Shown: positions 1 to 11,508 of the stretch, piece by piece
Numbering within the stretch: the stretch's first letter is position 1
Layout: every line of letters starts with the position of its first letter
Assembly: GCF_033547155.1 (NCBI RefSeq)
Contig: NZ_CP137892.1
Span: 3,658,001-3,722,000 of the forward strand
Source: Pseudomonas benzenivorans
GTDB lineage: Bacteria > Pseudomonadota > Gammaproteobacteria > Pseudomonadales > Pseudomonadaceae
Length of the DNA stretch: 64,000 nucleotides
Reading direction: 5' to 3'
The notes under the pieces: generated by a model
What the model was told of the DNA's origin: nothing
The model's database searches: none
What the model saw: only the letters and a program-made list of their open reading frames with translations
Made by a program: the position numbers and the translations under genes

Positions 1-238
1 GCAGGCACTCGCCATAGCGGCCCTCGGCCAACCGCAGTTTCGCCAGGCCGACCTGGCGCAGCGCCGCCTCGGCCTCGGCCAGCAGGGCCTCGAGCACCTC
101 GTCGTTCTGCCGCTGCAGGGCCTGCTCGGCGAAATCCGGCGAGTGACTGCGGCCCAGGTCCTGGCGAATGGCATTGGCCCGTGCACTGTACTCGGCCAGC
201 AGCGCGTCGAGTGCCGCGCGGGGATCGAAGGCGGACAT
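1..238 (-). CDS. TraR/DksA-type zinc-finger protein, 3' end cut by window edge
   Basis: The reverse strand from an ATG at 236-238 stays open to the window edge, giving about 79 residues. An AGGAG ribosome site sits a few bases before the ATG. The product starts MSAFDPRAALDALLAEY, is rich in Ala, Glu and Leu as expected of the N-terminal coiled coil of this family, and ends at the edge in YGECL, which is how the C4 zinc finger (YGxCxxCG) of TraR/DksA proteins begins. Proteins of this family bind in the secondary channel of RNA polymerase, but many short members have no proven role. The zinc-finger half lies outside the window, so the number of Cys ligands cannot be checked. Confidence 0.72.
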   Translation of the reverse strand, partial: MSAFDPRAALDALLAEYSARANAIRQDLGRSHSPDFAEQALQRQNDEVLEALLAEAEAALRQVGLAKLRLAEGRYGECL

Positions 239-455
239 GGGGGTACTCCTCGTCTTGCACCTAGTCTAAGTGTGGACGCTGACGCCAGGCTTGCACACCG
301 CCGGGGGAGATCTTGTTCACGGCGCAGCGCCCGCAAGCGCCTGCCCCCAGGCAACGCAAGGGTGTAGGCTTGCTCTTGCGCGAGTCGCGGACCGAGGCCA
401 GCGGGAGGCAGCCCCCCAGCACTGGCCATTACTTCGCCGAGGCCTATCGAAGTCG

Positions 456-1676
456 ATGAAACAATCCACAGCCGAAGTCCTGCAGATCGCCCCAGGCAAG
501 CCGATCAAGCTCTGGACCCAGGGCGTTCCGGTCGAGCGAGAGGCGCGCCAGCAGCTGCTGAAGACCGCGCAGATGCCCTTCATCTTCAAGCACCTGGCGG
601 TGATGCCGGACGTGCACCTGGGCAAGGGCTCGACCATCGGCAGCGTGATCCCCACCCTCGGCGCCATCATCCCGGCCGCCGTGGGCGTGGACATCGGCTG
701 CGGCATGATCGCCGTGCGCACCTCGCTCGAGGCCGGCGACCTGCCGGACAACCTGCACGGCCTGCGCCGCGCCATCGAGCAGGCCGTGCCCCACGGCAAG
801 ACCTTCGGTCGCCACGACCAGGGCGCCTGGGACGAGGTGCCGCACATCGCCGACCAGGCCTGGCGTGCCCTGGCCGGACGCTTCAAGGCCATCACCGACA
901 AGCATCCGCGCCTGGAGAAGAGCAACAACCGCCAGCACCTCGGCACCCTGGGCGGCGGCAACCACTTCATCGAGGTCTGCCTGGACGAGGCCGACCGGGT
1001 CTGGTTCATGCTGCACAGCGGCTCGCGCGGGGTCGGCAACGCCATCGGCAGGCTGTTCATCGAGCTGGCCCAGGCCGACATGCGCCAGCACCTGGCCGAC
1101 CTGCCGGACCGGGACCTGGCCTATTTCGCCGAGGGCAGCCGGCATTTCGCCGACTATGTCGAGGCCGTGGGCTGGGCCCAGGACTACGCCCGACAGAACC
1201 GCGCGCTGATGATGCAGGCCGTCATAGGCGCGGCGCGACGGGTGATCGGCAAGCCGTTCGCGGCCGAGCTGGAGGCGGTCGACTGCCACCACAACTATGT
1301 GCAGAAGGAACATCACTTCGGTCAGGAGGTGCTGGTCACCCGCAAGGGCGCGCTGTCGGCGCAGAAGGGCGAACTGGGCATCATCCCCGGTTCCATGGGC
1401 GCCAAGAGCTTCATCGTCCGTGGCCTGGGCAACCCGGAGGCGTTCTGCTCCTGCAGCCACGGTGCCGGACGCAGCATGAGCCGTACCCAGGCGAAGAAAC
1501 AGTTCAAGCTGACCGACCAGGTGCGCGCCACCGCCCATGTCGAGTGCCGCAAGGACAAGGACGTGATCGACGAGATCCCCATGGCCTACAAGGACATCGA
1601 CGCGGTGATGGCGGCCCAGCGCGAGCTGGTGGAGGTGGTGCACAGCCTGCGCCAGGTGGTCTGCGTCAAGGGCTGA
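456..1676 (+). CDS. rtcB: RNA-splicing ligase RtcB
   Basis: The product is 406 residues, close to E. coli RtcB (408). RtcB joins 2',3'-cyclic phosphate or 3'-phosphate RNA ends to 5'-OH ends using GTP and Mn2+. Family landmarks are all present: GVDIGCGM with its metal-binding Asp and Cys, HSGSRGVGNAIG, VDCHHNYVQKE, PGSMGAKSF, and the guanylation motif CSCSHGAGRSMSR, whose His is the nucleotide-accepting residue. The reading frame is open further upstream (from 270), but the family start fits ATG 456 (MKQSTAEVLQIAPGKPIKLW). No rtcA or rtcR lies beside it in this window, so the RtcR-controlled arrangement known from E. coli is not seen. The gene ends at a shared terminator with ettA. Confidence 0.95.
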   Translation: MKQSTAEVLQIAPGKPIKLWTQGVPVEREARQQLLKTAQMPFIFKHLAVMPDVHLGKGSTIGSVIPTLGAIIPAAVGVDIGCGMIAVRTSLEAGDLPDNLHGLRRAIEQAVPHGKTFGRHDQGAWDEVPHIADQAWRALAGRFKAITDKHPRLEKSNNRQHLGTLGGGNHFIEVCLDEADRVWFMLHSGSRGVGNAIGRLFIELAQADMRQHLADLPDRDLAYFAEGSRHFADYVEAVGWAQDYARQNRALMMQAVIGAARRVIGKPFAAELEAVDCHHNYVQKEHHFGQEVLVTRKGALSAQKGELGIIPGSMGAKSFIVRGLGNPEAFCSCSHGAGRSMSRTQAKKQFKLTDQVRATAHVECRKDKDVIDEIPMAYKDIDAVMAAQRELVEVVHSLRQVVCVKG

Positions 1677-1694
1677 GATTCGGCTGGCGAGATG

Positions 1695-1724
1695 AAAAAA
1701 CGGAGCCCTGGGGCTCCGTTTTTT
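1695..1724. terminator. Bidirectional rho-independent terminator between rtcB and ettA
   Basis: A run of A, the stem CGGAGCC, loop CTGG, stem GGCTCCG and a run of T form a symmetrical hairpin. The A-tract on one side and T-tract on the other let it work for both convergent genes, rtcB (+) and ettA (-). Confidence 0.9.
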
Positions 1725-1742
1725 CTGTGCTGAAGACCCGGC

Positions 1743-3407
<1,665 letters not shown>

Positions 3408-3661
3408 GGATAACCTGGGTTCTGTGACAGAAAACGGGAGCGTGCTCGGCGGCGAGGTCGCCGGCCGATCGGGCCTGGGCAGGGACGGCAACCAGACCGT
3501 CCGGCAGGCGCGCGGTCCTGCGCGTGCGACGTCTGCCGCCCCCTGCGCGCGTGCGGCAAAACTACCGGAATGCGCCGTGCAGGGCAAACCGCGCTCGTCG
3601 GCTACGCTGGCACTTTGCTGAGGTTATGGCATGCTAGCCTGCTTTTCGTGCGTACCAGGCC

Positions 3662-6600
3662 ATGCGCGCTCAGCCCCGCCTGCCTTCATCGAGCAGTAGC
3701 AGCAGGATCAGCCCCGTGTCGACAGCCCCACCCCTGCCCCTCCCGAGCGCAACGGGCGAGCCGCCGCCTAGGCCGCTGCGCGGCTCGGTCAAGGGCGCCC
3801 TGGTAGCCCTGGTGCTGGGCATGCTGGCGCTGCTGCTGTGGCAACTGCACCTGGAGTCGCAGCAGCTGCGGGACAACCAGCGCCGGCTCAACCACAGCCT
3901 CAACGCGCAACTGGCCAACCACCTCAGCCTGAGCATGGACCTCAAGGCCCGCGCCGGCCTGGCGATTCTCACCCCCTTTGCCCAGCCCCCCGACTCGACC
4001 GCGGCACGCGAGGCCGTCCTGAACCACCTGCGGGCCGTCTTCCCGACGCTGCACAGCCTGGCCTGGCTCGGCCCTCGCGGCGGCATCCGCAGCGACAGCC
4101 AGGGGCTGGCCGAGGACGCTCTGCTTCTCGGCCAGCTGGTCCGGCGCAGCCAGGGCGAGCCCTACTACTACAGCTTCAGTCCCGGCGGCGGCGAGCGCAT
4201 CTACCTGCTCCTGCGTCAGGCCGAGGGGGGCGGGCCGAGCGGCTACTGGGCCCTGCGCCTGAGCACCGCGGCGCTGCGCAAGTGGCTCTACGAGCACCAC
4301 CAGAGCGAACACCAGTGGCTGCTGGAGGACCGCCTGACGCAGCGGGTAATCGCTCGCCATCAGGCACAGCCGTCGCCCTTGCCCGCCACGCTCCCGCCGG
4401 TGACCGCCGAAGACCAGGCCCAGAGCATCCTGCTGACCCCGCTCAAAGGCAGCGACTGGCAGCTACGGGCACTATTCAACGAGCACAGGGTGCGCGCGCA
4501 GCTGTTGCCGAAGCTGGCGGCCAAGTTTGCCCTGTTCAGCCTCTGCACCCTGCTCACCCTCCTCGCCCTGTACCGCCTGCTGCGCGAGCAGCGTCGGCTG
4601 CACGAGCTCAACGCCACCTCGCGGCGCTCGCTGCACCAGGCCGCCAGTGCCCTGAGCGCCATCGAGGAGCGCGTCCTGGTCAGCGACGGCCACGGCCGGC
4701 TCGCCTACCTCAACCCCCAGGCCGAGACCCTATTCGGCACGACCAGCCAGGACGCCCAAGGCCGACACCTGCTGGAACTGATTCCACACCTCGATCCCCT
4801 GCTGCTGCACGACACCGCCTTTCACAGCGAGCAGGACCCCGACCTGGTGGAAATCCAGCAGGACGGCACGAGCCGGCTGTTCGCCATCAGCCGCAGCGAA
4901 CTCGGCGAGCACGGCGGGCGCCAGGGCTTCGTCTGGGTGCTGCGCGATGTCACCGAGGAACAGCAGGCCACCCGTGTGCTGAAGGAAACCCGGCGCCGCT
5001 ACCAAGACATCTTCGAGGGCACCGGCACGGCACTGTGCGTGCTCGACCTGTACGAGCTTCGGCTCTACCTGCAGCAGTTGCACCTGCATGACCGCGCCAG
5101 CCTGGATCGCTGGCTGCAGGCTCACCCGCAGCGCCATGGCGAACTGCTGCAGCGCATGCGCCTGACCGAGACCAACCAGGTGGCGCTGCGCCTGCTCGGC
5201 GTGAGCTGCGCCGAACAGGGCTGGCAGCACCTGATCGACAGCGGCCCGCTGCGCCCCGAGGGATTCCGCCAGCAATTGCTCAACGCCCTGCTCGACGGCG
5301 CCGCCCAGCTGGAGCAGGAATTCAAGATCACCACGCCGCAGGGCCAGGAGCGCCACCTCTGGCTGGTCCTGCGCCTGCCGGACAACCCCGACGACCTGCG
5401 TGCGGTGACCCTGAGCCTCAGCGACATCACCAGCCGCAAGCGCATCGAGCTGTCGCTGGTCGAGCGCGAGCGCTTCTGGTCCGATGTGGTCCGTGCCGTG
5501 CCGGACACCCTCTATGTGCACGATGTGAGCAACAAGAAGGTGCTGTTCAGCAACCACCACCTGGGCCTGCAGCTGGGCTACAGCGAGGCCGAACTGAACG
5601 GCATGGGCGAGGCCTTCTGGGAACACATCCTGCACCCGGACGACAGCGACTACTACTGGCGCATCCGCAACCTGCAGCAGGTGGTGGGCGACGGCCTGTT
5701 GCTCGAGTCGCAGTTGCGCTGGCGCCGCCAGGATGGCGCCTGGCGCTGGTTCAGCATCCGCGAGCAGGCCCTGCGGCGCGACGAGGCCGGACGCGTCAGC
5801 CGCCTGCTCGGCATCGCCAAGGACATCACCGAACAGATCGAAAGCAGCGAGTCACTGCGCGACAACGAGCAGCGCTACCGCCTGCTGGCCGAAAGCATCA
5901 GCGACATGATCTTCTCCACCGACAACGGCCTGCGCCTGAACTACGTCAGCCCCTCGGTGCAAGCGGTTCTGGGCTACACCACCGACTGGGTGCTGGCCAA
6001 CGGCTTCCGCGGCCTGGCCACCAACCCGACGCAGCTGGCGAGCCTGGACCGCCTGCTCGATCAGATACGCGGCGCCCTCGCCACACCGCAGCACATGGCC
6101 GAACTGCGCCAGCAACTGCAGCCGCAGCTCTTCGTGTTCGACTGCCTGCGCGGCGACGGCCACAGAGTTCCGGTGGAGGTGCGCCTGGTGCCCATGTGGG
6201 ACCAGTACGGTCGCTTCGAGGGGCTGCTCGGGGTCGGCCGCGACATCGCCCAGCAGCGCCGCGCGGAGAAGGACATGCGCATGGCCGCGACGGTGTTCGA
6301 GCACTCCACCGCGGCGATCCTGGTCACCGACCCGGCCGGCTATATCGTCCAGGTCAACAAGGCCTTCAGCCGCGTCAGTGGCTACGCCTCGGCCCAGGTG
6401 CTCGACCAGCTGCCGGGCATGCTCACCGCCGACCGCCAACAGGCCAGCCACCTCGAGTACATCCTCGGCCAGCTCAACCAGCGCGGCAGCTGGGAGGGCG
6501 AGGTGTGGCTCAAACGGCGCAACGGCGAAACCTTCCCGGCCTGGGTCGGCATCACCGCGGTGCAGGACGAGGACGGCGACCTGGTCAGCTACGTGTGCTT

Positions 6601-7963
6601 CTTCAGCGACATCAGCGAGCGCAAGGCCAGCGAGCAGCGCATCCACCGCCTGGCCTACTACGACGCCCTGACCCAGCTGCCCAATCGCACCCTGTTCCAG
6701 GACCGCCTGCACACCGCCCTGCAGCATGGCGAACGGCACCAGGAGTGGGTGGTGCTGATGTTCCTCGACCTCGATCGTTTCAAGCCGATCAACGACTCCC
6801 TCGGCCACGCCGCCGGCGACCGCATGCTCAAGGACGTGGCCGTGCGCCTGGCCGCCTGCGTCGACGAGGACGACACGGTGGCGCGCATGGGCGGCGACGA
6901 GTTCACCCTGCTGCTGCAATCGTCCGTCAGCCGCGAGAGCGCCCTGAACCGGGCGATCCACGTCGCCGAGCAGATCCTAGCCAGCCTGGCCCAGGCCTTC
7001 GTCCTCGAGGGCCGCGAATTCTTCGTCACCGCCAGCATCGGCATCGCCCTGAGCCCCCAGGACGGCAAGGAGCTGAGCCAGCTGATGAAGAACGCCGACA
7101 CCGCCATGTACCACGCCAAGGAACGCGGCAAGAACAACTTCCAGTTCTACCAGGCCGACATGAATGCCAGCGCCCTGGAGCGCCTGGAGCTGGAGAGCGA
7201 TCTGCGCCACGCCCTCGAACAGGGCGAGTTCGTGCTGCACTACCAGCCGCAGTTCGCCGGCAACGGCCAGCGCCTGACCGGGGTCGAGGCCCTGCTGCGC
7301 TGGCAGCACCCGCGCCGCGGCCTGGTGCCACCGGACGACTTCATCCCGGTGCTGGAAGAGCTCGGCCTGGTGGTGCAGGTCGGCGACTGGGTGCTGGCCG
7401 AGGCCTGCCGCCAGCTCAAGAGCTGGCACCAGGCGAAGATCCGCGTGCCCAAGGTGTCGGTCAACCTGTCGGCCCGGCAGTTCGCCGAGGGCGATCTGGA
7501 CCGGCGCATCGCCGCGATCCTCGCCGACAGCGGCGTGGCCCCGGCCTGCCTGGAGCTGGAGCTGACCGAGAGCATCCTGATGCAGGACGTGACCGGTGCC
7601 CTGGGCATCCTGGCCGACCTCAAGCGTCTGGGCCTGTGCCTGGCGATCGACGACTTCGGCACCGGCTACAGCTCGCTGAACTACCTCAAGCAGTTCCCCA
7701 TCGACGTGCTGAAGATCGACCGCAGCTTCGTCGACGGCCTGCCCGATGGCGAACAGGATGCGCAGATCGCCCGCGCCATCATCGCCATGGCCCACAGCCT
7801 GAACCTGGCGGTGATCGCCGAGGGGGTGGAGAGCCAGGCCCAGCTGGACTTCCTGCGCCAGCACGAATGCGACGAGGTGCAGGGCTACCTGCTCGGCCGG
7901 CCCATGCCCGCCCAGCAGTTCGCCGCCCAGTTCGGCGGCGGCGCGCTGTTCATGCTGGGCTAG
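3662..7963 (+). CDS. morA: MorA-like membrane PAS-GGDEF-EAL c-di-GMP protein
   Basis: The product is about 1433 residues, similar in size to P. aeruginosa MorA, and glyA follows as in PAO1. Order: TM helix about 45-62, periplasmic sensor about 65-280, TM helix about 284-308, five PAS-like segments between about 330 and 995, GGDEF domain about 996-1165, EAL domain about 1180-1428. The GGDEF motif is intact (ARMGGDEF), but the I-site Arg is replaced (DEDD instead of RxxD), so product inhibition through that site is unlikely. The EAL half keeps EALLRW, ELTES, DDFGTGYSS, KIDRSF and EGVES, so phosphodiesterase activity is expected. MorA controls motility and biofilm in Pseudomonas. The start is open: GTG 3716 has a better ribosome site (AGGA) than ATG 3662. 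Confidence 0.88.
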   Translation: MRAQPRLPSSSSSSRISPVSTAPPLPLPSATGEPPPRPLRGSVKGALVALVLGMLALLLWQLHLESQQLRDNQRRLNHSLNAQLANHLSLSMDLKARAGLAILTPFAQPPDSTAAREAVLNHLRAVFPTLHSLAWLGPRGGIRSDSQGLAEDALLLGQLVRRSQGEPYYYSFSPGGGERIYLLLRQAEGGGPSGYWALRLSTAALRKWLYEHHQSEHQWLLEDRLTQRVIARHQAQPSPLPATLPPVTAEDQAQSILLTPLKGSDWQLRALFNEHRVRAQLLPKLAAKFALFSLCTLLTLLALYRLLREQRRLHELNATSRRSLHQAASALSAIEERVLVSDGHGRLAYLNPQAETLFGTTSQDAQGRHLLELIPHLDPLLLHDTAFHSEQDPDLVEIQQDGTSRLFAISRSELGEHGGRQGFVWVLRDVTEEQQATRVLKETRRRYQDIFEGTGTALCVLDLYELRLYLQQLHLHDRASLDRWLQAHPQRHGELLQRMRLTETNQVALRLLGVSCAEQGWQHLIDSGPLRPEGFRQQLLNALLDGAAQLEQEFKITTPQGQERHLWLVLRLPDNPDDLRAVTLSLSDITSRKRIELSLVERERFWSDVVRAVPDTLYVHDVSNKKVLFSNHHLGLQLGYSEAELNGMGEAFWEHILHPDDSDYYWRIRNLQQVVGDGLLLESQLRWRRQDGAWRWFSIREQALRRDEAGRVSRLLGIAKDITEQIESSESLRDNEQRYRLLAESISDMIFSTDNGLRLNYVSPSVQAVLGYTTDWVLANGFRGLATNPTQLASLDRLLDQIRGALATPQHMAELRQQLQPQLFVFDCLRGDGHRVPVEVRLVPMWDQYGRFEGLLGVGRDIAQQRRAEKDMRMAATVFEHSTAAILVTDPAGYIVQVNKAFSRVSGYASAQVLDQLPGMLTADRQQASHLEYILGQLNQRGSWEGEVWLKRRNGETFPAWVGITAVQDEDGDLVSYVCFFSDISERKASEQRIHRLAYYDALTQLPNRTLFQDRLHTALQHGERHQEWVVLMFLDLDRFKPINDSLGHAAGDRMLKDVAVRLAACVDEDDTVARMGGDEFTLLLQSSVSRESALNRAIHVAEQILASLAQAFVLEGREFFVTASIGIALSPQDGKELSQLMKNADTAMYHAKERGKNNFQFYQADMNASALERLELESDLRHALEQGEFVLHYQPQFAGNGQRLTGVEALLRWQHPRRGLVPPDDFIPVLEELGLVVQVGDWVLAEACRQLKSWHQAKIRVPKVSVNLSARQFAEGDLDRRIAAILADSGVAPACLELELTESILMQDVTGALGILADLKRLGLCLAIDDFGTGYSSLNYLKQFPIDVLKIDRSFVDGLPDGEQDAQIARAIIAMAHSLNLAVIAEGVESQAQLDFLRQHECDEVQGYLLGRPMPAQQFAAQFGGGALFMLG

Positions 7964-8087
7964 CCGCCCCCTGGATGAATCCCGCTCGCGCGGCCCATGA
8001 CCGCCATTCACGCCCCACCTCGGCTGCAATGGGGTAGAATCCGCGCCCTCTTTCAACCGTCCAGCTGATTTGCCAGGGGATTGCCAT

Positions 8088-9341
8088 ATGTTCAGCCGTG
8101 AATTGAACCTCGCCCGTTTCGACGCCGAATTGTCTGCCGCGATGGCGCAGGAAGCCCAGCGCCAGGAAGAACACATCGAGCTGATCGCCTCGGAAAACTA
8201 CACCAGCCCGGCGGTGATGGAAGCCCAGGGCAGCGTGCTGACCAACAAATACGCCGAAGGCTACCCGGGCAAGCGCTACTACGGCGGCTGCGAGTACGTC
8301 GACGTGGTCGAGCAACTGGCCATCGACCGCGCCAAGCAGCTGTTCGGCGCCGACTACGCCAACGTCCAGCCGCACTCCGGCAGCCAGGCCAACGCCGCCG
8401 TGTACATGGCCCTGCTCAACGCCGGCGACACCGTGCTGGGCATGAGCCTGGCCCACGGCGGCCACCTGACCCACGGCGCCAGCGTCAGCTTCTCCGGCAA
8501 GATCTACAACGCCGTGCAGTACGGCATCGACGCCGACGGCCTGATCGACTACGACGAGGTCGAGCGCCTGGCCGTCGAGCACCAGCCGAAGATGATCATC
8601 GCCGGCTTCAGCGCCTACTCCCAGGTACTGGACTTCGCCCGCTTCCGCGCCATCGCCGACAAGGTCGGTGCCTACCTCTTCGTCGACATGGCGCATGTCG
8701 CCGGCCTGGTCGCCGCCGGCGTCTACCCGAACCCGGTGCCGTTCGCCGACGTGGTCACCACCACCACCCACAAGACCCTGCGCGGCCCGCGCGGCGGCCT
8801 GATCATCGCCCGCAAGAACGAGGAGCTGGAGAAGAAGCTCAACTCCGCGGTCTTCCCCGGCGGCCAGGGCGGCCCGCTGGAGCACGTGATCGCCGCCAAG
8901 GCGGTGTGTTTCAAGGAAGCCCTGCAGCCCGAGTTCAAGGCCTACCAGCAGCAGGTGGTGAAGAACGCCCAGGCCATGGCCGGGGTGTTCATCGAGAACG
9001 GCTACGAGGTGGTCTCCGGCGGCACCCAGAACCACCTGTTCCTGCTCAGCCTGATCAAGCAGGACATCACCGGCAAGGACGCCGACGCCGCCCTGGGTCG
9101 CGCCTTTATCACCGTCAACAAGAACAGCGTGCCGAACGATCCGCGCTCGCCCTTCGTCACCTCGGGCCTGCGCATCGGCACCCCGGCCGTGACCACCCGC
9201 GGCTTCAAGGAAGAGGAATGCCGCGCACTGGCCGGCTGGATCTGCGAGGTGCTCGCCAACCTGGGCGACGAGGCCGTGGAGGGCCGCGTGCGCGAGCAGG
9301 TCAAGGCGCTGTGCGCGAAGTTCCCGGTCTACGGCCAGTAA
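8088..9341 (+). CDS. glyA: Serine hydroxymethyltransferase
   Basis: The product is 417 residues, the usual length. It interconverts serine and glycine with transfer of the one-carbon unit to tetrahydrofolate, using pyridoxal phosphate. Family blocks are clear: [29 protein letters not shown], and [14 protein letters not shown] with the PLP-binding Lys. ATG 8088 is chosen over the longer frame from 8070 because [12 protein letters not shown] fits the family N-terminus and AGGGGA lies just upstream. A TAGAAT hexamer at 8035-8040 could be the -10 box, but I see no good -35. The position after morA matches the second glyA copy of PAO1 (glyA3). Confidence 0.96.
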   Translation: MFSRELNLARFDAELSAAMAQEAQRQEEHIELIASENYTSPAVMEAQGSVLTNKYAEGYPGKRYYGGCEYVDVVEQLAIDRAKQLFGADYANVQPHSGSQANAAVYMALLNAGDTVLGMSLAHGGHLTHGASVSFSGKIYNAVQYGIDADGLIDYDEVERLAVEHQPKMIIAGFSAYSQVLDFARFRAIADKVGAYLFVDMAHVAGLVAAGVYPNPVPFADVVTTTTHKTLRGPRGGLIIARKNEELEKKLNSAVFPGGQGGPLEHVIAAKAVCFKEALQPEFKAYQQQVVKNAQAMAGVFIENGYEVVSGGTQNHLFLLSLIKQDITGKDADAALGRAFITVNKNSVPNDPRSPFVTSGLRIGTPAVTTRGFKEEECRALAGWICEVLANLGDEAVEGRVREQVKALCAKFPVYGQ

Positions 9342-9360
9342 ACCGCCTGCGTCACGCAGA

Positions 9361-9386
9361 AGCCCGCCACTCGGCGGGCTTTTTCT
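9361..9386 (+). terminator. Rho-independent terminator of glyA
   Basis: Stem AGCCCGCC, loop ACTC, stem GGCGGGCT followed by TTTTCTT, starting 19 bases after the glyA stop codon. Confidence 0.9.
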
Positions 9387-9470
9387 TGATCCAGCCTGGA
9401 CAACTCAAGAATGCCGCGCCAGCGGCCCGAGCCTTAGCTATAGTGGACGCAATCGTCCAGGAGTCTGTAG

Positions 9471-9845
9471 ATGAGTGAAATCAGCCAAGAGCGTCGACGC
9501 TTCCAGCGCATCGACTTCGACGCCCCCACCGAGATCGTCCAGGGCGAGCAGCGCTGGCCGGCCGAGTTGCACGACCTGTCCCTCAAGGGCCTGCTGATCA
9601 GGCGTCCGGCGGACTGGAACGGCGATGCCGAACGCCCCTTCGAGGCCCTGATCGAGCTGGGCGGCGATATCCGCGTACGCATGGAGGTGGAACTGGCGCG
9701 CAGCCAGGACGATCTGCTGGGATTCATCTGCCGGCATATCGACCTCGACTCGATCAGCCACCTGCGCCGCCTGGTGGAACTCAACCTCGGCGACGAGGCC
9801 CTGCTGGAGCGCGAACTGGCGGCCCTGGGCGACGAACAGGCCTGA
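9471..9845 (+). CDS. PilZ-domain c-di-GMP receptor (PA4608/MapZ-like)
   Basis: The product is 124 residues, a single PilZ domain. The c-di-GMP binding signature is visible: the N-terminal [11 protein letters not shown] holds the RxxxR element, and the second motif is seen as [11 protein letters not shown] (the D/NxSxxG box). The C-terminal stretch [17 protein letters not shown] closely matches P. aeruginosa PA4608 as I recall it. That protein (MapZ) binds the chemotaxis methyltransferase CheR1 when loaded with c-di-GMP. AGGAG lies 7 bases before the ATG. It stands alone between two hairpins, one gene away from morA, which could supply or remove its ligand. The same partner here is an inference from homology. 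Confidence 0.9.
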   Translation: MSEISQERRRFQRIDFDAPTEIVQGEQRWPAELHDLSLKGLLIRRPADWNGDAERPFEALIELGGDIRVRMEVELARSQDDLLGFICRHIDLDSISHLRRLVELNLGDEALLERELAALGDEQA

Positions 9846-9863
9846 GGGGCGAGCAACATCGCA

Positions 9864-9887
9864 GAAGGGGCGCCACGGCGCCCCTTC
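9864..9887. terminator. Hairpin between convergent PilZ gene and radA
   Basis: An 11-base perfect inverted repeat (GAAGGGGCGCC / GGCGCCCCTTC) with a two-base centre fills the gap between the two convergent genes. There is no T-tract on either side, so termination is probable rather than certain. Confidence 0.6.
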
Positions 9888-9895
9888 TCGTCTGC

Positions 9896-11260
9896 CTATT
9901 CGAACAAGGCATCCAGCGCCTGCTCCAGGCGCGTCACCGCGATGATCGAGAGCCCCGCCGGGGCCTCCTTGGGCGCGTTGCCCCTGGGCACTATGGCGCG
10001 CTTGAAACCATGCTTGGCCGCCTCCTTGAGGCGCTCCTGACCGCTGGGCACCGGGCGGATCTCGCCGGACAGGCCCACCTCGCCGAACACCAGCAGGTCG
10101 CTGGCCAGCGACCGGTTGCGCAGGCTGGAAATCACCGCCGCCATCAGCGCCAGGTCCGAGGCCGTCTCCAGCACCTTGACCCCGCCGACCACGTTGAGGA
10201 ACACGTCCTGGTCGTAGGTGGGGATCCCGCCGTGACGGTGCAATACCGCCAGGAGCATGGCCAGGCGGTTCTGGTCCAAGCCCAGGGTGACCCGACGCGG
10301 ATTGCCCAGGTGGCTGGTGTCGACCAGCGCCTGCACCTCCACCAGCATCGGCCGGGTGCCCTCCCAGGTGGCCATCACCACGCTGCCCGGCACCTCCTCC
10401 TGGGCGCGGGTGAGGAAGATCGCCGAGGGGTTGGTGACCTCCTTCAGGCCCTTGTCGGTCATGCCGAACACGCCCAGTTCGTTGACCGCGCCGAAACGGT
10501 TCTTCACCGCCCGCAACAGGCGCAGGCGGCCGTCCGACTCGCCCTCGAAATACAGCACGGTGTCGACCATGTGTTCGAGCACCCGCGGCCCGGCCAGGGC
10601 GCCCTCCTTGGTCACGTGGCCGACCAGGAAGATCGCCGTACCGCTCTGCTTGGCGAAGCGCACCAGCAAGGCGGCGCTCTCGCGCACCTGGGCCACTCCG
10701 CCGGGGGCCGACTGCAGCTGCTCGGTGAAGATGGTCTGGATCGAGTCGATCACCATCACCTTGGGCTTTTCCAGACGCGCGGTGGCGATGATGGCCTCGA
10801 TGTTGGTCTCGGTCATCACCTTCAGGCGATCCTCCGGCAGGCCCAGGCGCCGCGCGCGCATGGCCACCTGCTGCTGCGACTCCTCGCCGGTGACGTAGAG
10901 CGCCGGGAAGCGCGTGGCGATGTTGCACAGGGTCTGCAGCAGGATGGTCGACTTGCCGATGCCCGGGTCGCCGCCGATCAGCACCACCGAACCGTCCACC
11001 AGGCCGCCACCGAGCACCCGGTCCAGCTCGCCCGAGGCGGTGGAGAAGCGCGGCATCTCCTCGACGCTGACCTCGGCCAGGGTCTTGATCTGCGCCTGCT
11101 GGCCGGCCCAGCCGGTGCGCCCGCTGGGGGTGCTCGCGCCGCTCTCCAGCAGGGTCTCCACCAGGGTGTTCCAGGCCCCGCACTCGCCACACTGGCCGGC
11201 CCATTTGGGAAAGGTCGCGCCGCACTCGGTGCAGCCGTACATGCGCTTGGCCTTGGCCAT
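9896..11260 (-). CDS. radA: DNA repair protein RadA
   Basis: The product is 454 residues, near the usual 453-460. RadA is a RecA-like ATPase that drives branch migration of recombination intermediates. Seen in order: N-terminal zinc finger (YGCTECGATFPKWAGQCGEC), Walker A GGDPGIGKST, the RadA-specific KNRFG motif, and a C-terminal Lon-protease-like domain ending near ITRLEQALDALFE-type sequence. ATG 11258-11260 (MAKAKRMYGCTECG) is chosen because the zinc finger must be near the N-terminus; the frame stays open upstream without homology. The order PilZ-radA matches PA4608-PA4609. Confidence 0.96.
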   Translation of the reverse strand: MAKAKRMYGCTECGATFPKWAGQCGECGAWNTLVETLLESGASTPSGRTGWAGQQAQIKTLAEVSVEEMPRFSTASGELDRVLGGGLVDGSVVLIGGDPGIGKSTILLQTLCNIATRFPALYVTGEESQQQVAMRARRLGLPEDRLKVMTETNIEAIIATARLEKPKVMVIDSIQTIFTEQLQSAPGGVAQVRESAALLVRFAKQSGTAIFLVGHVTKEGALAGPRVLEHMVDTVLYFEGESDGRLRLLRAVKNRFGAVNELGVFGMTDKGLKEVTNPSAIFLTRAQEEVPGSVVMATWEGTRPMLVEVQALVDTSHLGNPRRVTLGLDQNRLAMLLAVLHRHGGIPTYDQDVFLNVVGGVKVLETASDLALMAAVISSLRNRSLASDLLVFGEVGLSGEIRPVPSGQERLKEAAKHGFKRAIVPRGNAPKEAPAGLSIIAVTRLEQALDALFE

Positions 11261-11508
11261 CACGGACTCCGTCGGAGGAAAACGCGCATCATAGCCTGTC
11301 ACGTCGAGCGAGCGAGACGGCAGCGACAGCCCAGGCGCAATCGCCCGCACGACAGCGGCCACGCACAGACCGCCCCTTGCTCGGGAAAAAACTCGAATGG
11401 GTGGGAAATACTGCAAACAGCGATTGAGGTTCGCGCGCCGTACCGCGACCTCCGAAGGCGGCCCCGGACGACTCCCCCGCCGGGAACCGGTTCCGGCCTG
11501 CGCTCAGC

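Noticed and set aside
280-295. TGACGCC-N4-TTGCA, resembling a sigma-54 -24/-12 promoter upstream of rtcB
   Set aside because: The invariant GG of the -24 element is GA here, and no rtcR gene or enhancer-like repeat is seen. The link with E. coli rtcBA control is tempting but the match is too weak.
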